From Sphingosinicella sp. BN140058 (lineage in GTDB: Bacteria > Pseudomonadota > Alphaproteobacteria > Sphingomonadales > Sphingomonadaceae), in contig NZ_CP035501.1 in the NCBI RefSeq assembly GCF_004135585.1, positions 2,365,501 through 2,429,500 on the forward strand: a stretch of DNA of 64,000 bases, given 5' to 3'. Every line of letters starts with the position of its first letter. The first letter of the stretch is position 1. The notes under the pieces were generated by a model. It worked only from the letters and a program-made list of their open reading frames with translations. It was not told the DNA's origin and searched no databases. The position numbers were made by a program, and so were the translations under genes. Of this stretch, positions 27,962 through 40,256 are shown one piece after another.

Positions 27962-28363
27962 ATGCTCATGGAGTTTCTTACCCGGGCGCCTGAACTCAAG
28001 AGCCTACCCGGCGACCATCTTCGCGTCGTTCGCGGCATGCGCTTCTGGGTGGCTGCCCACCGCTTGGGCGGCTGCCCGGTGGCAGCCCTCCGCGGTCAGC
28101 TCGGTTGCGCTCGGGCGGCGGCCCACCTGCATCTGCTGCTGGAGGAGATCGGCGCCGCCTGGCCCGACCCATTCGCCGTCAGCCCGCCCTGCTGCGGCCA
28201 GCTCAGCCACGACGAGCGGACGCTGGCTGAAATGATCGGCTTTGCCTCTGCAGGCGATCGGCCGGCCTTCGATCGCCTGCTCTGCGAAATGATCTCGGCG
28301 GACGAGCGCGAGCGCCTGTTTCACTCGGCGCGCGTGCTCAGCGATCTGCTTCCCGCCTGCTAG
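27962..28363 (+). CDS. Unidentified small cysteine-containing protein
   Basis: A 133-residue protein that I cannot assign. It begins MLMEFLTRAPELK, has a helical RFWVAAHRLG segment, a GQLGCARAAAHLHLLLEEIG segment, the motif PPCCGQLSHDE near residues 71-81, and ends in Ala-Cys. The layout (a helical core followed by a Cys-Cys pair and an acidic helix) recalls small sphingomonad proteins such as DUF6628, but this is only a resemblance. Start choice is firm: AAGGAGG at 27949-27955 is six bases before ATG 27962. No signal peptide. A possible Fur box lies upstream, so a link to iron or redox is conceivable. Confidence 0.65.
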   Translation: MLMEFLTRAPELKSLPGDHLRVVRGMRFWVAAHRLGGCPVAALRGQLGCARAAAHLHLLLEEIGAAWPDPFAVSPPCCGQLSHDERTLAEMIGFASAGDRPAFDRLLCEMISADERERLFHSARVLSDLLPAC

Positions 28364-28367
28364 GGCT

Positions 28368-28988
28368 TCAGGCCGGCCTTGCCACTGCGGGCGCCGAAGT
28401 CGTCGCTTCGGCTGCGCGCGCATAGGTGCCCGTCAGCAGGCCGGCCGCGAGAACATTGCCGGCCATCGCCCGCACGAGCGCGGCCCTTCCCGGCGTCTCG
28501 CCCGGGTCGCTGATCTCGCCGAGCGCGAAAAGTTGAAAGGCGTAGGAATGCTCGCCATGACCCATGGGAGGATCGGGCGGCAGCCACCCTTCCAAGAAGT
28601 AGGAGTTGCGTCCCACGTCGCGGCCGTCGGCAAGCCCGTTGCCGTCGGCGCGAATCGCGCCTTCGGCAAGCCGAACCTCCGAGGCCGGCAGGTTCCACAC
28701 GATCGCATGGACCAGCGGCTGCGGCGACGGCGCGTCCGGATCCTCGACGATCAGGGCAAGGCTCCGCGTCCCCTCGGGAACCGCGCCCCACAAAAGCGGC
28801 GGCGACACGCCCTCGCCGTCGGCGGTGAAGCGCGGCGGCAACCGGGCGCCATTGGCGAAAGCCGGGCTGGAGAGATCGAGCGGCGCAAACTCTCCGCCGA
28901 GTTCCGGCTGCACGATGCACAATTTGTCGGCGCCGGCACGGACGCCGCGAAGGGCGCTGCCAAGCCAGTGTGGAACATGTTCGAGCAT
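28368..28988 (-). CDS. YbhB/YbcL family Raf-kinase-inhibitor-like protein
   Basis: A 206-residue member of the PEBP family with the ligand-pocket segments FTADGEGVSPPLLW, IVEDPDAP and HAIVWNLP, followed by GRNSYFLEGWLPPDPPMGHGEHSYAFQLFAL. The function of bacterial members is not settled. The ATG at 28988 has AGGAGA upstream and begins the natural helix; the open frame from 29129 adds 47 residues without similarity. The last 20 or so residues are Ala-rich and look like a loose tail. It ends five bases from the stop of the unidentified convergent gene. Confidence 0.87.
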   Translation of the reverse strand: MLEHVPHWLGSALRGVRAGADKLCIVQPELGGEFAPLDLSSPAFANGARLPPRFTADGEGVSPPLLWGAVPEGTRSLALIVEDPDAPSPQPLVHAIVWNLPASEVRLAEGAIRADGNGLADGRDVGRNSYFLEGWLPPDPPMGHGEHSYAFQLFALGEISDPGETPGRAALVRAMAGNVLAAGLLTGTYARAAEATTSAPAVARPA

Positions 28989-29140
28989 GCGCTTCTCCTG
29001 CAATTCGGCGACAACCCTTGGAAGGGCTGTCGGCTCCCGCCCCCGAAAGGAGGGGGCGGACAGCCAGACTGCAACGCCCGTTCGGGTGACACAGCCCTCC
29101 TCGAACTCGCAGCCACGCGGCCACGGCATGGCGCAGAGAC

Positions 29141-29983
29141 TCAGCGATTGCCGGAGATGAGATCTCCAAGTGGACCCAGCATCGATCCTTCGCCCCGATT
29201 CTGGCCACCGGCGGGCATTGCCGCCGCAAGCATCCGCCCAGCGAGCCGGGCAAAGGGAAGCGACTGGATCCAGACCTTGCCCGGGCCCGTCAGGCGCGCC
29301 AGGAACAGGCCTTCGCCGCCGAAGAGCGAGCTCTTGACGCCGCCCGCTCCGATCAGGTCGAAGTCGACCGTGGAGGTAAAGGCCGCGATGCAGCCGGTGT
29401 CGACATGGAGTTGCTCACCGGGCCGGAGCTCTCGCTCGATCACGGCGCCGCCCATCTGCACGAACGCCCATCCGTCACCGTCCAGCCGCTGCATGATGAA
29501 GCCTTCGCCGCCGAACAAACCGGTAAGGATGCGCTTCTGGAAATGAATGCCGATGCTGACGCCCTTGGCCGCCGCGAGGAAACTGTCCTTCTGGCAAATT
29601 AGCGTGCCGCCCACGTCCGAGAGCCGAATCGGCAGAATCGCGCCGGGCACCGGTGCGCCGAAAGCGACCCGCGCCTTGCCGGAGCCGGTGTGGGTGAACA
29701 CGGTGGTGAACAGGCTTTCGCCCGTCACCAATCTCTTCCCGGCCGAGAGCAATTTGCCCATGAAGCCGCTCTCCTGTCCGGCCCCGTTGCCGAACACGGT
29801 GGTCATTTCCACCGAGGCGTCTTTCCACACCATCGCACCGGCTTCGGCGACCGCACTCTCGCCCGGATCGAGCTCGACCTCGACGAATTGCAGTTCCTGA
29901 CCCTTGATCTCGAAGTCGATATCGTCGGAAACGCCGGCCTTGCGGCTGTGATGATAGGGTGCGCCCCACGGCGAATTCGGCAT
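29141..29983 (-). CDS. AIM24/TIGR00266 family protein
   Basis: A 280-residue protein with the repeated beta structure of the TIGR00266/AIM24 family. Visible family features are the FVEVELDPGESAVAEAGAM opening, GESLFTTVFTHTG, the LFGGEGF repeats (near 157-162 and again LFGGEGL near 236-241) and VWIQSLPFARLAGRM near the end. The yeast relative is linked to mitochondrial inner-membrane organisation; bacterial function is unknown. No signal peptide. It precedes the PEBP-like gene on the same strand, but the 150-base gap argues against tight coupling. Confidence 0.88.
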   Translation of the reverse strand: MPNSPWGAPYHHSRKAGVSDDIDFEIKGQELQFVEVELDPGESAVAEAGAMVWKDASVEMTTVFGNGAGQESGFMGKLLSAGKRLVTGESLFTTVFTHTGSGKARVAFGAPVPGAILPIRLSDVGGTLICQKDSFLAAAKGVSIGIHFQKRILTGLFGGEGFIMQRLDGDGWAFVQMGGAVIERELRPGEQLHVDTGCIAAFTSTVDFDLIGAGGVKSSLFGGEGLFLARLTGPGKVWIQSLPFARLAGRMLAAAMPAGGQNRGEGSMLGPLGDLISGNR

Positions 29984-30095
29984 GCTCCATCCTTGTGTCG
30001 TTACGCTCCGGCCTGCCTTAGCGCGCGTCGGCGGCGGTGATCCAGCCGTTCCGACCCCGCTTGCCTAACGAACGGCGCCGCGCGAAAAGCCGCTC

Positions 30096-30557
30096 ATGAC
30101 GACGGCGAACCAGCTCATCGAGTGCTTGGAGCTTCAGCCCCACCCTGAGGGCGGATGGTATCGAGAGACATGGCGTGCCGACGCGGCGCAGGGCCGGCGC
30201 GCGTCCGCGACGGCGATCCTGTTCCTGCTCGATCACGAACAGAAGTCGCATTGGCACCGGGTCGATGCCACCGAGATTTGGCTGTTCCACGCCGGCAGCC
30301 CGCTCCTGCTTCGCACCGCCGCGACGGAGAATGGGCCGGTCGAGGAGGCGCGGCTCGGCCCCGATGTGCTCAACGGCGATCAGCCTCAGGCCCGAATCGC
30401 CGCCGGGGCGTGGCAGGCTGCCGAGGCCGATCGAGGCTGGACGCTGGTTTCCTGCATCGTCTCGCCCGGTTTCGAATTCTCCGGTTTCACGCTCGGGCCA
30501 CCAGGATGGGAGCCCGGCGCACCCGTTCAACGAACCCCGGACTCCCGCGCAACATAG
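30096..30557 (+). CDS. Cupin domain protein, DUF985 family
   Basis: A 153-residue single-domain cupin of the DUF985 family, with the opening LIECLELQPHPEGGWYRETW, HWHRVDATEIWLFHAG as the metal-binding cupin motif (His-x-His with Glu) and LVSCIVSPGFEFSGFTL as the second motif. Function is not established; relatives are annotated as sugar-binding or epimerase-like. Its last 31 bases overlap the convergent gamma-glutamylcyclotransferase-like gene. Confidence 0.87.
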   Translation: MTTANQLIECLELQPHPEGGWYRETWRADAAQGRRASATAILFLLDHEQKSHWHRVDATEIWLFHAGSPLLLRTAATENGPVEEARLGPDVLNGDQPQARIAAGAWQAAEADRGWTLVSCIVSPGFEFSGFTLGPPGWEPGAPVQRTPDSRAT

Positions 30558-30883
30558 ACGTAGGCCCGGAGCCCCGAGGCAAGGGGCAGTTCAGCGCGGA
30601 CGTAACCGTCCGTCTCGTAATCGTCGGCGCCGTCCAGTTCGGCTGGGGAGATTTCGAACACCACGCCCGGAACGACATCGGCGCAATCTCCGGTCCGGCG
30701 GGCGATCTTGTGCACTTCCAGGCCGCTGGTCGCCGCTACAGCCGGATCATCGATGACGACCGAGGAGAGCATATAGCCGGGCAGAGCGTCTGCACGGCCT
30801 TCCAGCCGCCGACCGAAGGTCGCGATCTGCACCTCCGGCTGCTGCAGCGTTCCGTAAGAGAAGAGCAGGACGGTGTCCGTCAT
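30527..30883 (-). CDS. Gamma-glutamylcyclotransferase-like (AIG2 family) protein
   Basis: A 118-residue protein of the GGCT/AIG2 fold. It opens with LLFSYGTLQQPEVQ (substrate-pocket YGTL) and continues with LPGYMLS, GVVFEISPAELDGADDYE, the last containing the catalytic Glu region, and AYVYVA near the end. The predicted reaction is release of 5-oxoproline from gamma-glutamylamines or peptides, but substrates vary. The ATG at 30883 has AAGGAGCA upstream. It starts 26 bases after the frameshifted glyoxalase-like gene on the same strand, so the two were probably co-transcribed. Confidence 0.85.
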   Translation of the reverse strand: MTDTVLLFSYGTLQQPEVQIATFGRRLEGRADALPGYMLSSVVIDDPAVAATSGLEVHKIARRTGDCADVVPGVVFEISPAELDGADDYETDGYVRAELPLASGLRAYVYVARESGVR

Positions 30884-30909
30884 CTCGGCGGGTGCTCCTT
30901 CATCGTCGA

Positions 30910-31328
30910 TCACGCTCCGCCAAATTCTACGAGATCCCATTTGTTGCCGTAAAGATCCTCGAAGACGGCGATGATTCCATAAGCCTGTCGGGCAGGTGGG
31001 CGCACGAACTTCACGTTCCTGGCCGCGAGCGGGCGTGATCTCGCCAGAAATCATCGGTTCTGAGGAACAGGAAGACGCGTCCGCCGGCCTGATCGCCGAT
31101 GAACCTTTCCTGTTCCGGGGTCCCGGCGCGGGCGAGGAGAAGCGAAGAGTCAGTCGGGCCGGCGCCGGGCGGTGCGACCAGCACCCACCTCTTGTCCTGC
31201 TCAGGTTGATATTCGTCGGCGACCAGGGAGAAACCGAGGGTTTCGGTATACCAGGCGATCGCCTCGTCATAATCACGGACCAGGATCGCGATGTGGGCCA
31301 GCGACTGTGGAATAACGCCCGTCTCCAT
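30910..31328 (-). pseudogene. VOC/glyoxalase-like gene with a single-base frameshift
   Basis: The intact part (ATG 31328 onward) reads as a vicinal-oxygen-chelate protein: LAHIAILVRDYDEAIAWYTE, LGFSLVADEY, RWVLVAPPGA. After the FWRDHA segment near 31035 the frame shifts and stops at TGA 31011-31013. One frame over, the expected remainder is present (VKFVRPPARQAYGIIAVFE followed by DLYGNKWDLVEFGG) and ends at TGA 30910-30912. Adding one G between GCC and CGC would restore a normal protein of about 139 residues. This is either a recent mutation or a sequencing error. Confidence 0.8.
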
Positions 31329-31418
31329 TGCTCGACCAGCGCACGATGTCACCTGCGCACGCTTTTCGGAACAGCCTCTTACCCGAAGTCCGGCTTGTTC
31401 ACGGCTCGGCCGCGACGA

Positions 31419-33937
<2,519 letters not shown>

Positions 33938-33977
33938 GGCGGCTTGTAGGCCGCCGGGCGGCACAACGGAAGCGCAA

Positions 33978-34916
33978 TCAGCGCCGGTAGAGCAGGTCGT
34001 CGGGCAGGCCGAGCCGCCGGCACGACTGCACGGCCGGAGACGCGGCGAGCGGGATCCGCTCGGCAGCGCCGGCAGCCGCGCGGACGAGCGGCCGCTGCCA
34101 CGATTTCAATCCCCATTCCGGGCCAAGGCCCAACCGGAGGCGCAGCCAGCCGGGCACGATGTCGACCGCCGCCTTGACCAGCAGCAACTGCAGCGGCCGA
34201 GCCGCCGGCGGCAAGGCCGGCACGTTTCTCATGATCTCGAGGAACTCGAAGACGATCGGCGAGGGTTCGAGGCGCGGCGCGAGCCGGCTCGCCAGCGCGT
34301 CGAAGGCCGATCGCGATCGGGGTGCGCCATCGGCTCCGTAGAGCGACGCGGCCGGAGCGGCCTCCTCGAAAGCGGCGTCGATCTCGGCACTGGAGAGGCG
34401 GAACGCATAGGCCGAATAGGCCGTAGCGAAACCGAAGGTCGCGGTCGCCTGCATCCAGTCGAGCAATTCCGGATCGTTGGCAGCATAGGGGATTCCGCCG
34501 GAGGTGGTCCCGGTGACCCGGCCATGCGCGCGAACGACGCCGGCGATCATCGCCTCCGCCTTGGAGCGCGGACCATAGACGGTCAGCATTGCGGCGAGAC
34601 CGGTTCTCCGCAGCCTGGTGAGCGCATCGGTTCGGAAGCTGGAATGTTGCCACACGCCATCGCGAACGCTGGGTTCGGCAAGTTCGAGGATCACCGCCGC
34701 CACGCCGCCGATGAACAGGGTGATCGGGTTCTTGAAGATCCGCCACGAAATCGATGTCGGGGCAATCAGCGCCGACTCGCCGAGGGGCTGCGAGAAATCG
34801 ACGGTGGGCATTCCGGGCGCGTCGAACAGGTCGGCGGCAAGGGCGTCGATCCGGGACATGACGGCACGCGGCACTCTGAGTCCCGCGGCCGGCAGCATCG
34901 GTCTGAGCGTCTTCAT
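33978..34916 (-). CDS. MpaB-like (DUF2236) oxygenase family protein
   Basis: A 312-residue protein of the DUF2236/MpaB family, helical haem- or metal-dependent oxygenases related to latex-clearing protein. Recognisable parts are the FKNPITLFIGGVAAVILELAEP segment, a region of conserved Arg and His around VVRAHGRVTGTTSGG, and SAYAFRLSS in the C-terminal half. The substrate is unknown; relatives act on polyketides, fatty acids or rubber. No signal peptide. Neighbours are thiC and dinB, which give no functional clue. Confidence 0.8.
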   Translation of the reverse strand: MKTLRPMLPAAGLRVPRAVMSRIDALAADLFDAPGMPTVDFSQPLGESALIAPTSISWRIFKNPITLFIGGVAAVILELAEPSVRDGVWQHSSFRTDALTRLRRTGLAAMLTVYGPRSKAEAMIAGVVRAHGRVTGTTSGGIPYAANDPELLDWMQATATFGFATAYSAYAFRLSSAEIDAAFEEAAPAASLYGADGAPRSRSAFDALASRLAPRLEPSPIVFEFLEIMRNVPALPPAARPLQLLLVKAAVDIVPGWLRLRLGLGPEWGLKSWQRPLVRAAAGAAERIPLAASPAVQSCRRLGLPDDLLYRR

Positions 34917-34949
34917 GCTTCACCAACGAAGCCGCCGGCCGCCCGTGCC

Positions 34950-36026
34950 CTAAAGGGGCAGCTCTAGCGCCACGGGTGCGGCCGTCTCCACACCGCCCTC
35001 CTCCAGATTGGAGAGACCAAGCCCCAGCAGGCGAATGCTCTTCACTGGCGGCAGCAGCAGACCGAGCAGAGCCTTCCCGATCGCAACGAACTCTTCCACG
35101 TCGGCGACCGCCCGGTCGAGAGATCGTGCTCGCGTGATGATCTGGAAGTCGGCATATTTGACCTTCAGGTTCACCGTCCTGCCGCTGATCCGCTTGCTTT
35201 CGATCCGGGTCCAGACATGGCGCCCGATTCGATCGAGCTCGGCGATCAGCGCTGCGGGATCGGAAACGTCGGTCAGGAACGTGTCTTCGGCGCTCACCGA
35301 TTTGTAGGGGCGATCGGCCTTGACCTGGCGGTGGCAGATGCCGCGGGCGAGATCGTGATAGTAACGCGCCGAACTTCCGAAATGGGCCGCCAGCCATTCG
35401 AGGCTTCGTGCCTTGAGATCTGCGCCGGTTTCGATGCCGAGCCGTGCCATCTTGGCCGCCGTTTTTGGACCGACACCGTGGAAGCGGGCGACCGGCAGTC
35501 CTTCGACGAATGCAGGTCCGCGGCCAGGCGTGACCACGCACAGACCGTCCGGCTTGTTCTGATCGGACGCGATCTTGGCCAGGAACTTGTTGTACGACAC
35601 ACCCGCGGAGGCGGTCAGGCCGGTCTCCTGCTGTATGCGAGCCCGGATTTCCTGCGCGATGGTGGTGGCGACACCGATGTTCTTAAGGTCTTCGGTGACG
35701 TCGAGATAGGCCTCGTCAAGGCTGAGCGGTTCGACATGCGGCGTATAATCGAGAAAGATGGCGCGAATCTGGTGCGACACCGCTCGATAGGCATCGAAGC
35801 GAGGCTTGACGAAGATCAGGTCCGGGCAGCGCCGTTTCGCGGTGACCGCGGGCATCGCGGAGCGCACGCCGAAGGTTCGCGCCTCGTAACTGGCGGCCGC
35901 GACAACGCCGCGAACCCCACCGCCGACTGCGATCGGCTTGCCGCGAAGCTCGGGGTGATCGCGCTGTTCGACGGACGCATAGAAGGCGTCCATGTCGACG
36001 TGGATGATCTTTCGGATGGCGTTCAC
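34950..36026 (-). CDS. dinB: DNA polymerase IV (Y-family)
   Basis: Error-prone translesion polymerase of 358 residues. It opens with IIHVDMDAFYASVEQRD, has the catalytic SLDEAYLDV motif, SYNKFLAKIASDQNKPDG (helix-hairpin-helix region) and a little-finger domain near the end. The start is a GTG at 36024-36026 with AGG about eight bases upstream. I looked for an SOS box (GTTC-N7-GTTC type) ahead of it and did not find one. The C-terminal LPL ending does not match the canonical beta-clamp motif, which may lie just upstream. Confidence 0.95.
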   Translation of the reverse strand: MNAIRKIIHVDMDAFYASVEQRDHPELRGKPIAVGGGVRGVVAAASYEARTFGVRSAMPAVTAKRRCPDLIFVKPRFDAYRAVSHQIRAIFLDYTPHVEPLSLDEAYLDVTEDLKNIGVATTIAQEIRARIQQETGLTASAGVSYNKFLAKIASDQNKPDGLCVVTPGRGPAFVEGLPVARFHGVGPKTAAKMARLGIETGADLKARSLEWLAAHFGSSARYYHDLARGICHRQVKADRPYKSVSAEDTFLTDVSDPAALIAELDRIGRHVWTRIESKRISGRTVNLKVKYADFQIITRARSLDRAVADVEEFVAIGKALLGLLLPPVKSIRLLGLGLSNLEEGGVETAAPVALELPL

Positions 36027-36216
36027 GCTTTGTGCCTATAAGACGCGTCGCAGAGCCTTGAAAGGCCTGATAATTGCTATCCACCAGCGGTGCAAAGCTA
36101 CAACAGTTCGCGCATCTCGTCACTTTTTTGCACCGCAACAGGCCGAATGGCGCCGAAGGGGCTTGAAAGAATCGCGGATGCAAGTCAGCGAGTGATCTCC
36201 GAAGAGGGAGACTATC

Positions 36217-36456
36217 GTGTTCAGGAAAATCAGTGCTGCGGTAATCGCCGCCAGCCTGGTCGTTGCTCCGACGGTCGCTGCCGCGCAAAGCTCGGCACCG
36301 ACTGAAGTAGCGCCGGCCAGCGAAAGCATCGACGGCAACAATCAACTCCGTGGCGGGTTCATTCTTCCGCTCGTGGCGCTTGTCGCAGTGGTTGCTGCGG
36401 TCATTCTTTTGACCGGCGACGACGACGATGATGAAGAGACGCCCGTTACCCCCTAA
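36217..36456 (+). CDS. Small exported membrane protein with acidic tail, unidentified
   Basis: A 79-residue protein with a cleavable-looking signal sequence (residues 1-23), a short polar region, a membrane segment at about 46-67 (FILPLVALVAVVAAVILL) and a C-terminal acidic tail of Asp and Glu. Small proteins with this plan occur widely in sphingomonads and have no known function. The start is GTG with GAGGGAG upstream. The gene sits alone between divergent dinB and a convergent exported protein. Confidence 0.65.
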   Translation: MFRKISAAVIAASLVVAPTVAAAQSSAPTEVAPASESIDGNNQLRGGFILPLVALVAVVAAVILLTGDDDDDEETPVTP

Positions 36457-36575
36457 GGTATTCGGATCGTTTCGATTTACGGCCGCACGCTGACAGGACT
36501 TCTGACAGCGTGCGGTTTGTCGTTTCTGGCCGAGCAGATGTCCCCACAAGGGGCGATCCTACAGACCGTCGATCG

Positions 36576-37034
36576 TTAGAAGTTCACCCGCAGCCCGGCG
36601 CCGGCAAGGCGGCTGGTGCGCGGCGCAACGTCCCGAATCGGGTCCGTTTTCCTGAGTTCGCGCTCACGCGTCGACGCTCCGGTCACGGTGAAAAGGCCGA
36701 GACCCACATCCACCCGGTCGAGAATCGGCAAACGACCTACCATGCCGTTGGTCATCACCGGCAGTCCGTCCAGCCCGAGCAGCGGATCTCCGGCCATTTG
36801 CACCCGGCGGTCACGGCGCAGCATCTTGCCCGTGTCCCCCGACCGTGGCGCGCGAACGATGCCGCTCAGGATCACCGTATCCGACAGTCGCGTGACATCG
36901 GCGATCTGCCCCTTGCGCGCAGCTCGAATTTTCTGCTCGCTGCCATCCGGATCCTGGCGACGCCCGGCCTCAGCAGGCGCGGTCGCGACCAGGCACATGA
37001 TGAGCGTCGCGAGCCCGGTACATCCTCTCTTCAT
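36576..37034 (-). CDS. Exported protein, unidentified
   Basis: A 152-residue protein with a signal peptide (MKRGCTGLATLIMCLVATAP, cleavage after the AEA run near 23) followed by a mainly beta region with several conserved charged turns (SGIVRAPRSGDTG, GDPLLGLDGLPVMTNG). The pattern could fit an outer-membrane or secreted beta protein, but I cannot name it. ATG 37034 has GGAGCC upstream. Nothing in the neighbourhood indicates its function. Confidence 0.6.
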   Translation of the reverse strand: MKRGCTGLATLIMCLVATAPAEAGRRQDPDGSEQKIRAARKGQIADVTRLSDTVILSGIVRAPRSGDTGKMLRRDRRVQMAGDPLLGLDGLPVMTNGMVGRLPILDRVDVGLGLFTVTGASTRERELRKTDPIRDVAPRTSRLAGAGLRVNF

Positions 37035-37182
37035 GCCAGGCTCCAGTGACTAACCTGTTTAAGCCTCGAGGAACCATCCGGTTCCCATCTGGGAACGTAG
37101 ATCGAGGTGATAACTGTCAGCAAGGCGAAAAGTTACGCCGCCCAGGTTTTCGCTACGGTTTCGCGCTGCATCGGAGATCTCC
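37035..37182. other. Intergenic stretch with a short palindrome
   Basis: A 148-base gap between two minus-strand genes. It contains a perfect 6-bp inverted repeat, GTTCCC-ATCT-GGGAAC, at 37081-37096 with no T-run. It could be a weak terminator for the upstream membrane-protein gene or a protein site. No other gene is supported here. Confidence 0.3.
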
Positions 37183-37626
37183 CTAAGGGAGAGAGCTGGC
37201 CCCGGTCCGCCCGGCCCCCAGGGCATCGGCAATCCGGCGAAGCTGACGCACGGCGAGCACAAGCGCAATCAGCCCAAGGGCGAGCAGTCCGGCGACGCTC
37301 AGAAGCGCGTAAGCGATGGCTTCGGGCCATCGTTCGTCGCTCCGACGTGCAGCCTGCGCGGCCTCGGCGATCGCCTCCGCATCCTGCACGGGTCCGAGAG
37401 CTGCCCGCGCGTCAGGTCTCTCCGCGTTCGCCCCCGACGCTCCTTCATCGCTGACCGAGGCCGCCGCAGTCTGTTCGACGGTTTCGGACCCCCTTCCAGC
37501 AGGCGGCACGCCGCCCCCGTCTCCTTGAGTAATCGCTGCGATCGATGCGAAGATCGACAGGGTGACCAATCCGGCCAGCGCCAGCATTACGGTTCGGAGC
37601 AGCCGCTCGAGGAAGCGCATGGACAT
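37183..37626 (-). CDS. Two-span membrane protein, unidentified
   Basis: A 147-residue protein with an N-terminal membrane segment (about 10-35), an Ala/Gly/Ser-rich extracytoplasmic linker, and a second segment (about 97-122, PEAIAYALLSVAGLLALGLIALVL) followed by basic residues. I do not recognise the family. The ATG at 37626 was chosen as the simplest start; an in-frame ATG at 37683 has a fair GAGG site but would leave only 21 bases to the divergent lipoprotein gene. Confidence 0.5.
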   Translation of the reverse strand: MSMRFLERLLRTVMLALAGLVTLSIFASIAAITQGDGGGVPPAGRGSETVEQTAAASVSDEGASGANAERPDARAALGPVQDAEAIAEAAQAARRSDERWPEAIAYALLSVAGLLALGLIALVLAVRQLRRIADALGAGRTGASSLP

Positions 37627-37704
37627 TGCGGGTCCAATCGGCGGGGACTGGCGTTGTTCCGCCGCGGACACGATGTAGGGCATGGTCTGAACCTCGGAGG
37701 AACC

Positions 37705-38007
37705 ATGCGTATCCTGCTTCCCGCACTGGCACTGCTTCTTGCCTCCTGCTCCACCGTCGCGGAAAATCGGATCAGCTCGGCTCTGACCGACGCCGGACTT
37801 TCCGAAAAGGTGTCGGAGTGCATCGCCGAGAGGATGGTCGACAGATTGTCATGGGACCAGCTTCGCAGCCTCGGGCGGCTCAGCGAGGAGCGCACCAAGA
37901 CGAAGATGAACCTTGCCGAGTTCCTTCATCATTATCGCGGCGCGCTCGATCCCGAGGTCTATGCGGTGATGACGCGCGCCGGCGTCAGCTGTGCGCTGAC
38001 TGCGTGA
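37705..38007 (+). CDS. Small lipoprotein, unidentified
   Basis: A 100-residue predicted lipoprotein: LLLASC is the lipobox with Cys15. The mature part is helical with three more cysteines (two in the segment up to SECIAER and one in AGVSCALTA), ending in Thr-Ala. ATG 37705 has GGAGGAACC directly upstream. Function unknown. It is transcribed towards sucC but separated from it by 180 bases, so co-transcription is uncertain. Confidence 0.7.
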   Translation: MRILLPALALLLASCSTVAENRISSALTDAGLSEKVSECIAERMVDRLSWDQLRSLGRLSEERTKTKMNLAEFLHHYRGALDPEVYAVMTRAGVSCALTA

Positions 38008-38186
38008 TCCGCCGCCTCAGGATCGCGGGCGATGCGCGTCCGGCTGAGACATGGCGGATCGGAGGCCGCGGCAGCAATGCGGTAGGGCGGCTGCGTCCGC
38101 CCAGGGGTGCGTGCCCTTGGCTTCGCGCCGCCGCTGTGCTTTAGGGCCGCCAAACCCTTCCACCGATCAAGGAAGCTCCCCTCCCC

Positions 38187-39386
<1,200 letters not shown>

Positions 39387-39424
39387 CGTTAACGTAAAGG
39401 GCAAGCTACGCAGCCCACATTCCG

Positions 39425-39485
39425 CCCCTCTCTCGGCGGCGAGCCATCGAGCGCATGCTCTGATGTGCTCTTGCGGAGAGAGGGG
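39425..39485 (+). repeat. Long-loop inverted repeat between sucC and etfB
   Basis: CCCCTCTCTC at 39425-39434 pairs perfectly with GAGAGAGGGG at 39476-39485 across a 41-base loop that itself contains short complementary parts. It ends about 20 bases before the etfB start, so folding could affect etfB ribosome access or end some sucC transcripts. Confidence 0.45.
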
Positions 39486-39506
39486 AAGTTTGTGGGGAGA
39501 TTCGTG

Positions 39507-40256
39507 ATGAAGCTGCTCGTGCCCGTGAAGCGGGTGATCGATTACAATGTGAAGCCGCGGGTGAAGGCGGACGGGAGCGGGGTCGATCTCGCCAACGTCA
39601 AGATGAGCATGAACCCGTTCGACGAGATTGCGGTCGAAGAGGCGATCCGGCTGAAGGAGAAGGGTGGGGCAACCGAGATCGTCGTGGTCTCGATCGGCCC
39701 GGCCAAGGCGCAGGAGACCTTGCGGACCGCTCTGGCGATGGGTGCGGATCGTGCGATCCTGGTCCAGACCGACGATGCCGTCGAGCCGCTCGCCGTCGCC
39801 AAGATCCTGGCCAAGGTCGCGGCCGAGGAGCAGCCGGGGCTGATCATCCTCGGCAAGCAGGCGATCGACGACGATTCGAACCAGACCGGCCAGATGCTCG
39901 CCGCCTTGCTCGGCTGGGCGCAGGGCACCTTCGCCTCCAAGGTCGAGCTGTCGGGCGAGAGCGTCGACGTCACGCGTGAGGTGGACGGCGGCCTCGAGAC
40001 GCTGCGGCTGAAGCTGCCGGCGATCGTCACCACCGATCTGCGCCTCAACGAGCCGCGTTATGCGTCGCTGCCCAACATCATGAAGGCAAAGTCGAAGCCG
40101 CTCGCGACCAAGGCGCCGGCCGATTACGGCGTCGACACCGCGCCGCGGCTGACCACATTGTCGGTGCGCGAGCCGTCCAAGCGCGAAGCCGGCATCAAGG
40201 TCGCCTCGGTCGACGAACTGATCGACCGCCTCCGCACCGTGGGAGTCATCGGATGA
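39507..40256 (+). CDS. etfB: Electron transfer flavoprotein beta subunit
   Basis: Partner of EtfA in passing electrons from acyl-CoA and related dehydrogenases to the quinone pool through ETF:quinone oxidoreductase. The 249-residue protein opens with [19 protein letters not shown] and has the [18 protein letters not shown] segment, the AMP-binding ALAMGADRA and the [22 protein letters not shown] block. I used ATG 39507 rather than upstream in-frame starts because it matches the family opening. It overlaps etfA by four bases. Confidence 0.96.
   Translation: MKLLVPVKRVIDYNVKPRVKADGSGVDLANVKMSMNPFDEIAVEEAIRLKEKGGATEIVVVSIGPAKAQETLRTALAMGADRAILVQTDDAVEPLAVAKILAKVAAEEQPGLIILGKQAIDDDSNQTGQMLAALLGWAQGTFASKVELSGESVDVTREVDGGLETLRLKLPAIVTTDLRLNEPRYASLPNIMKAKSKPLATKAPADYGVDTAPRLTTLSVREPSKREAGIKVASVDELIDRLRTVGVIG

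Noticed and set aside
36027..36216. SOS/LexA box upstream of dinB
   Set aside because: No GTTC-N7-GTTC or GAAC-N7-GAAC pair is present in the interval.
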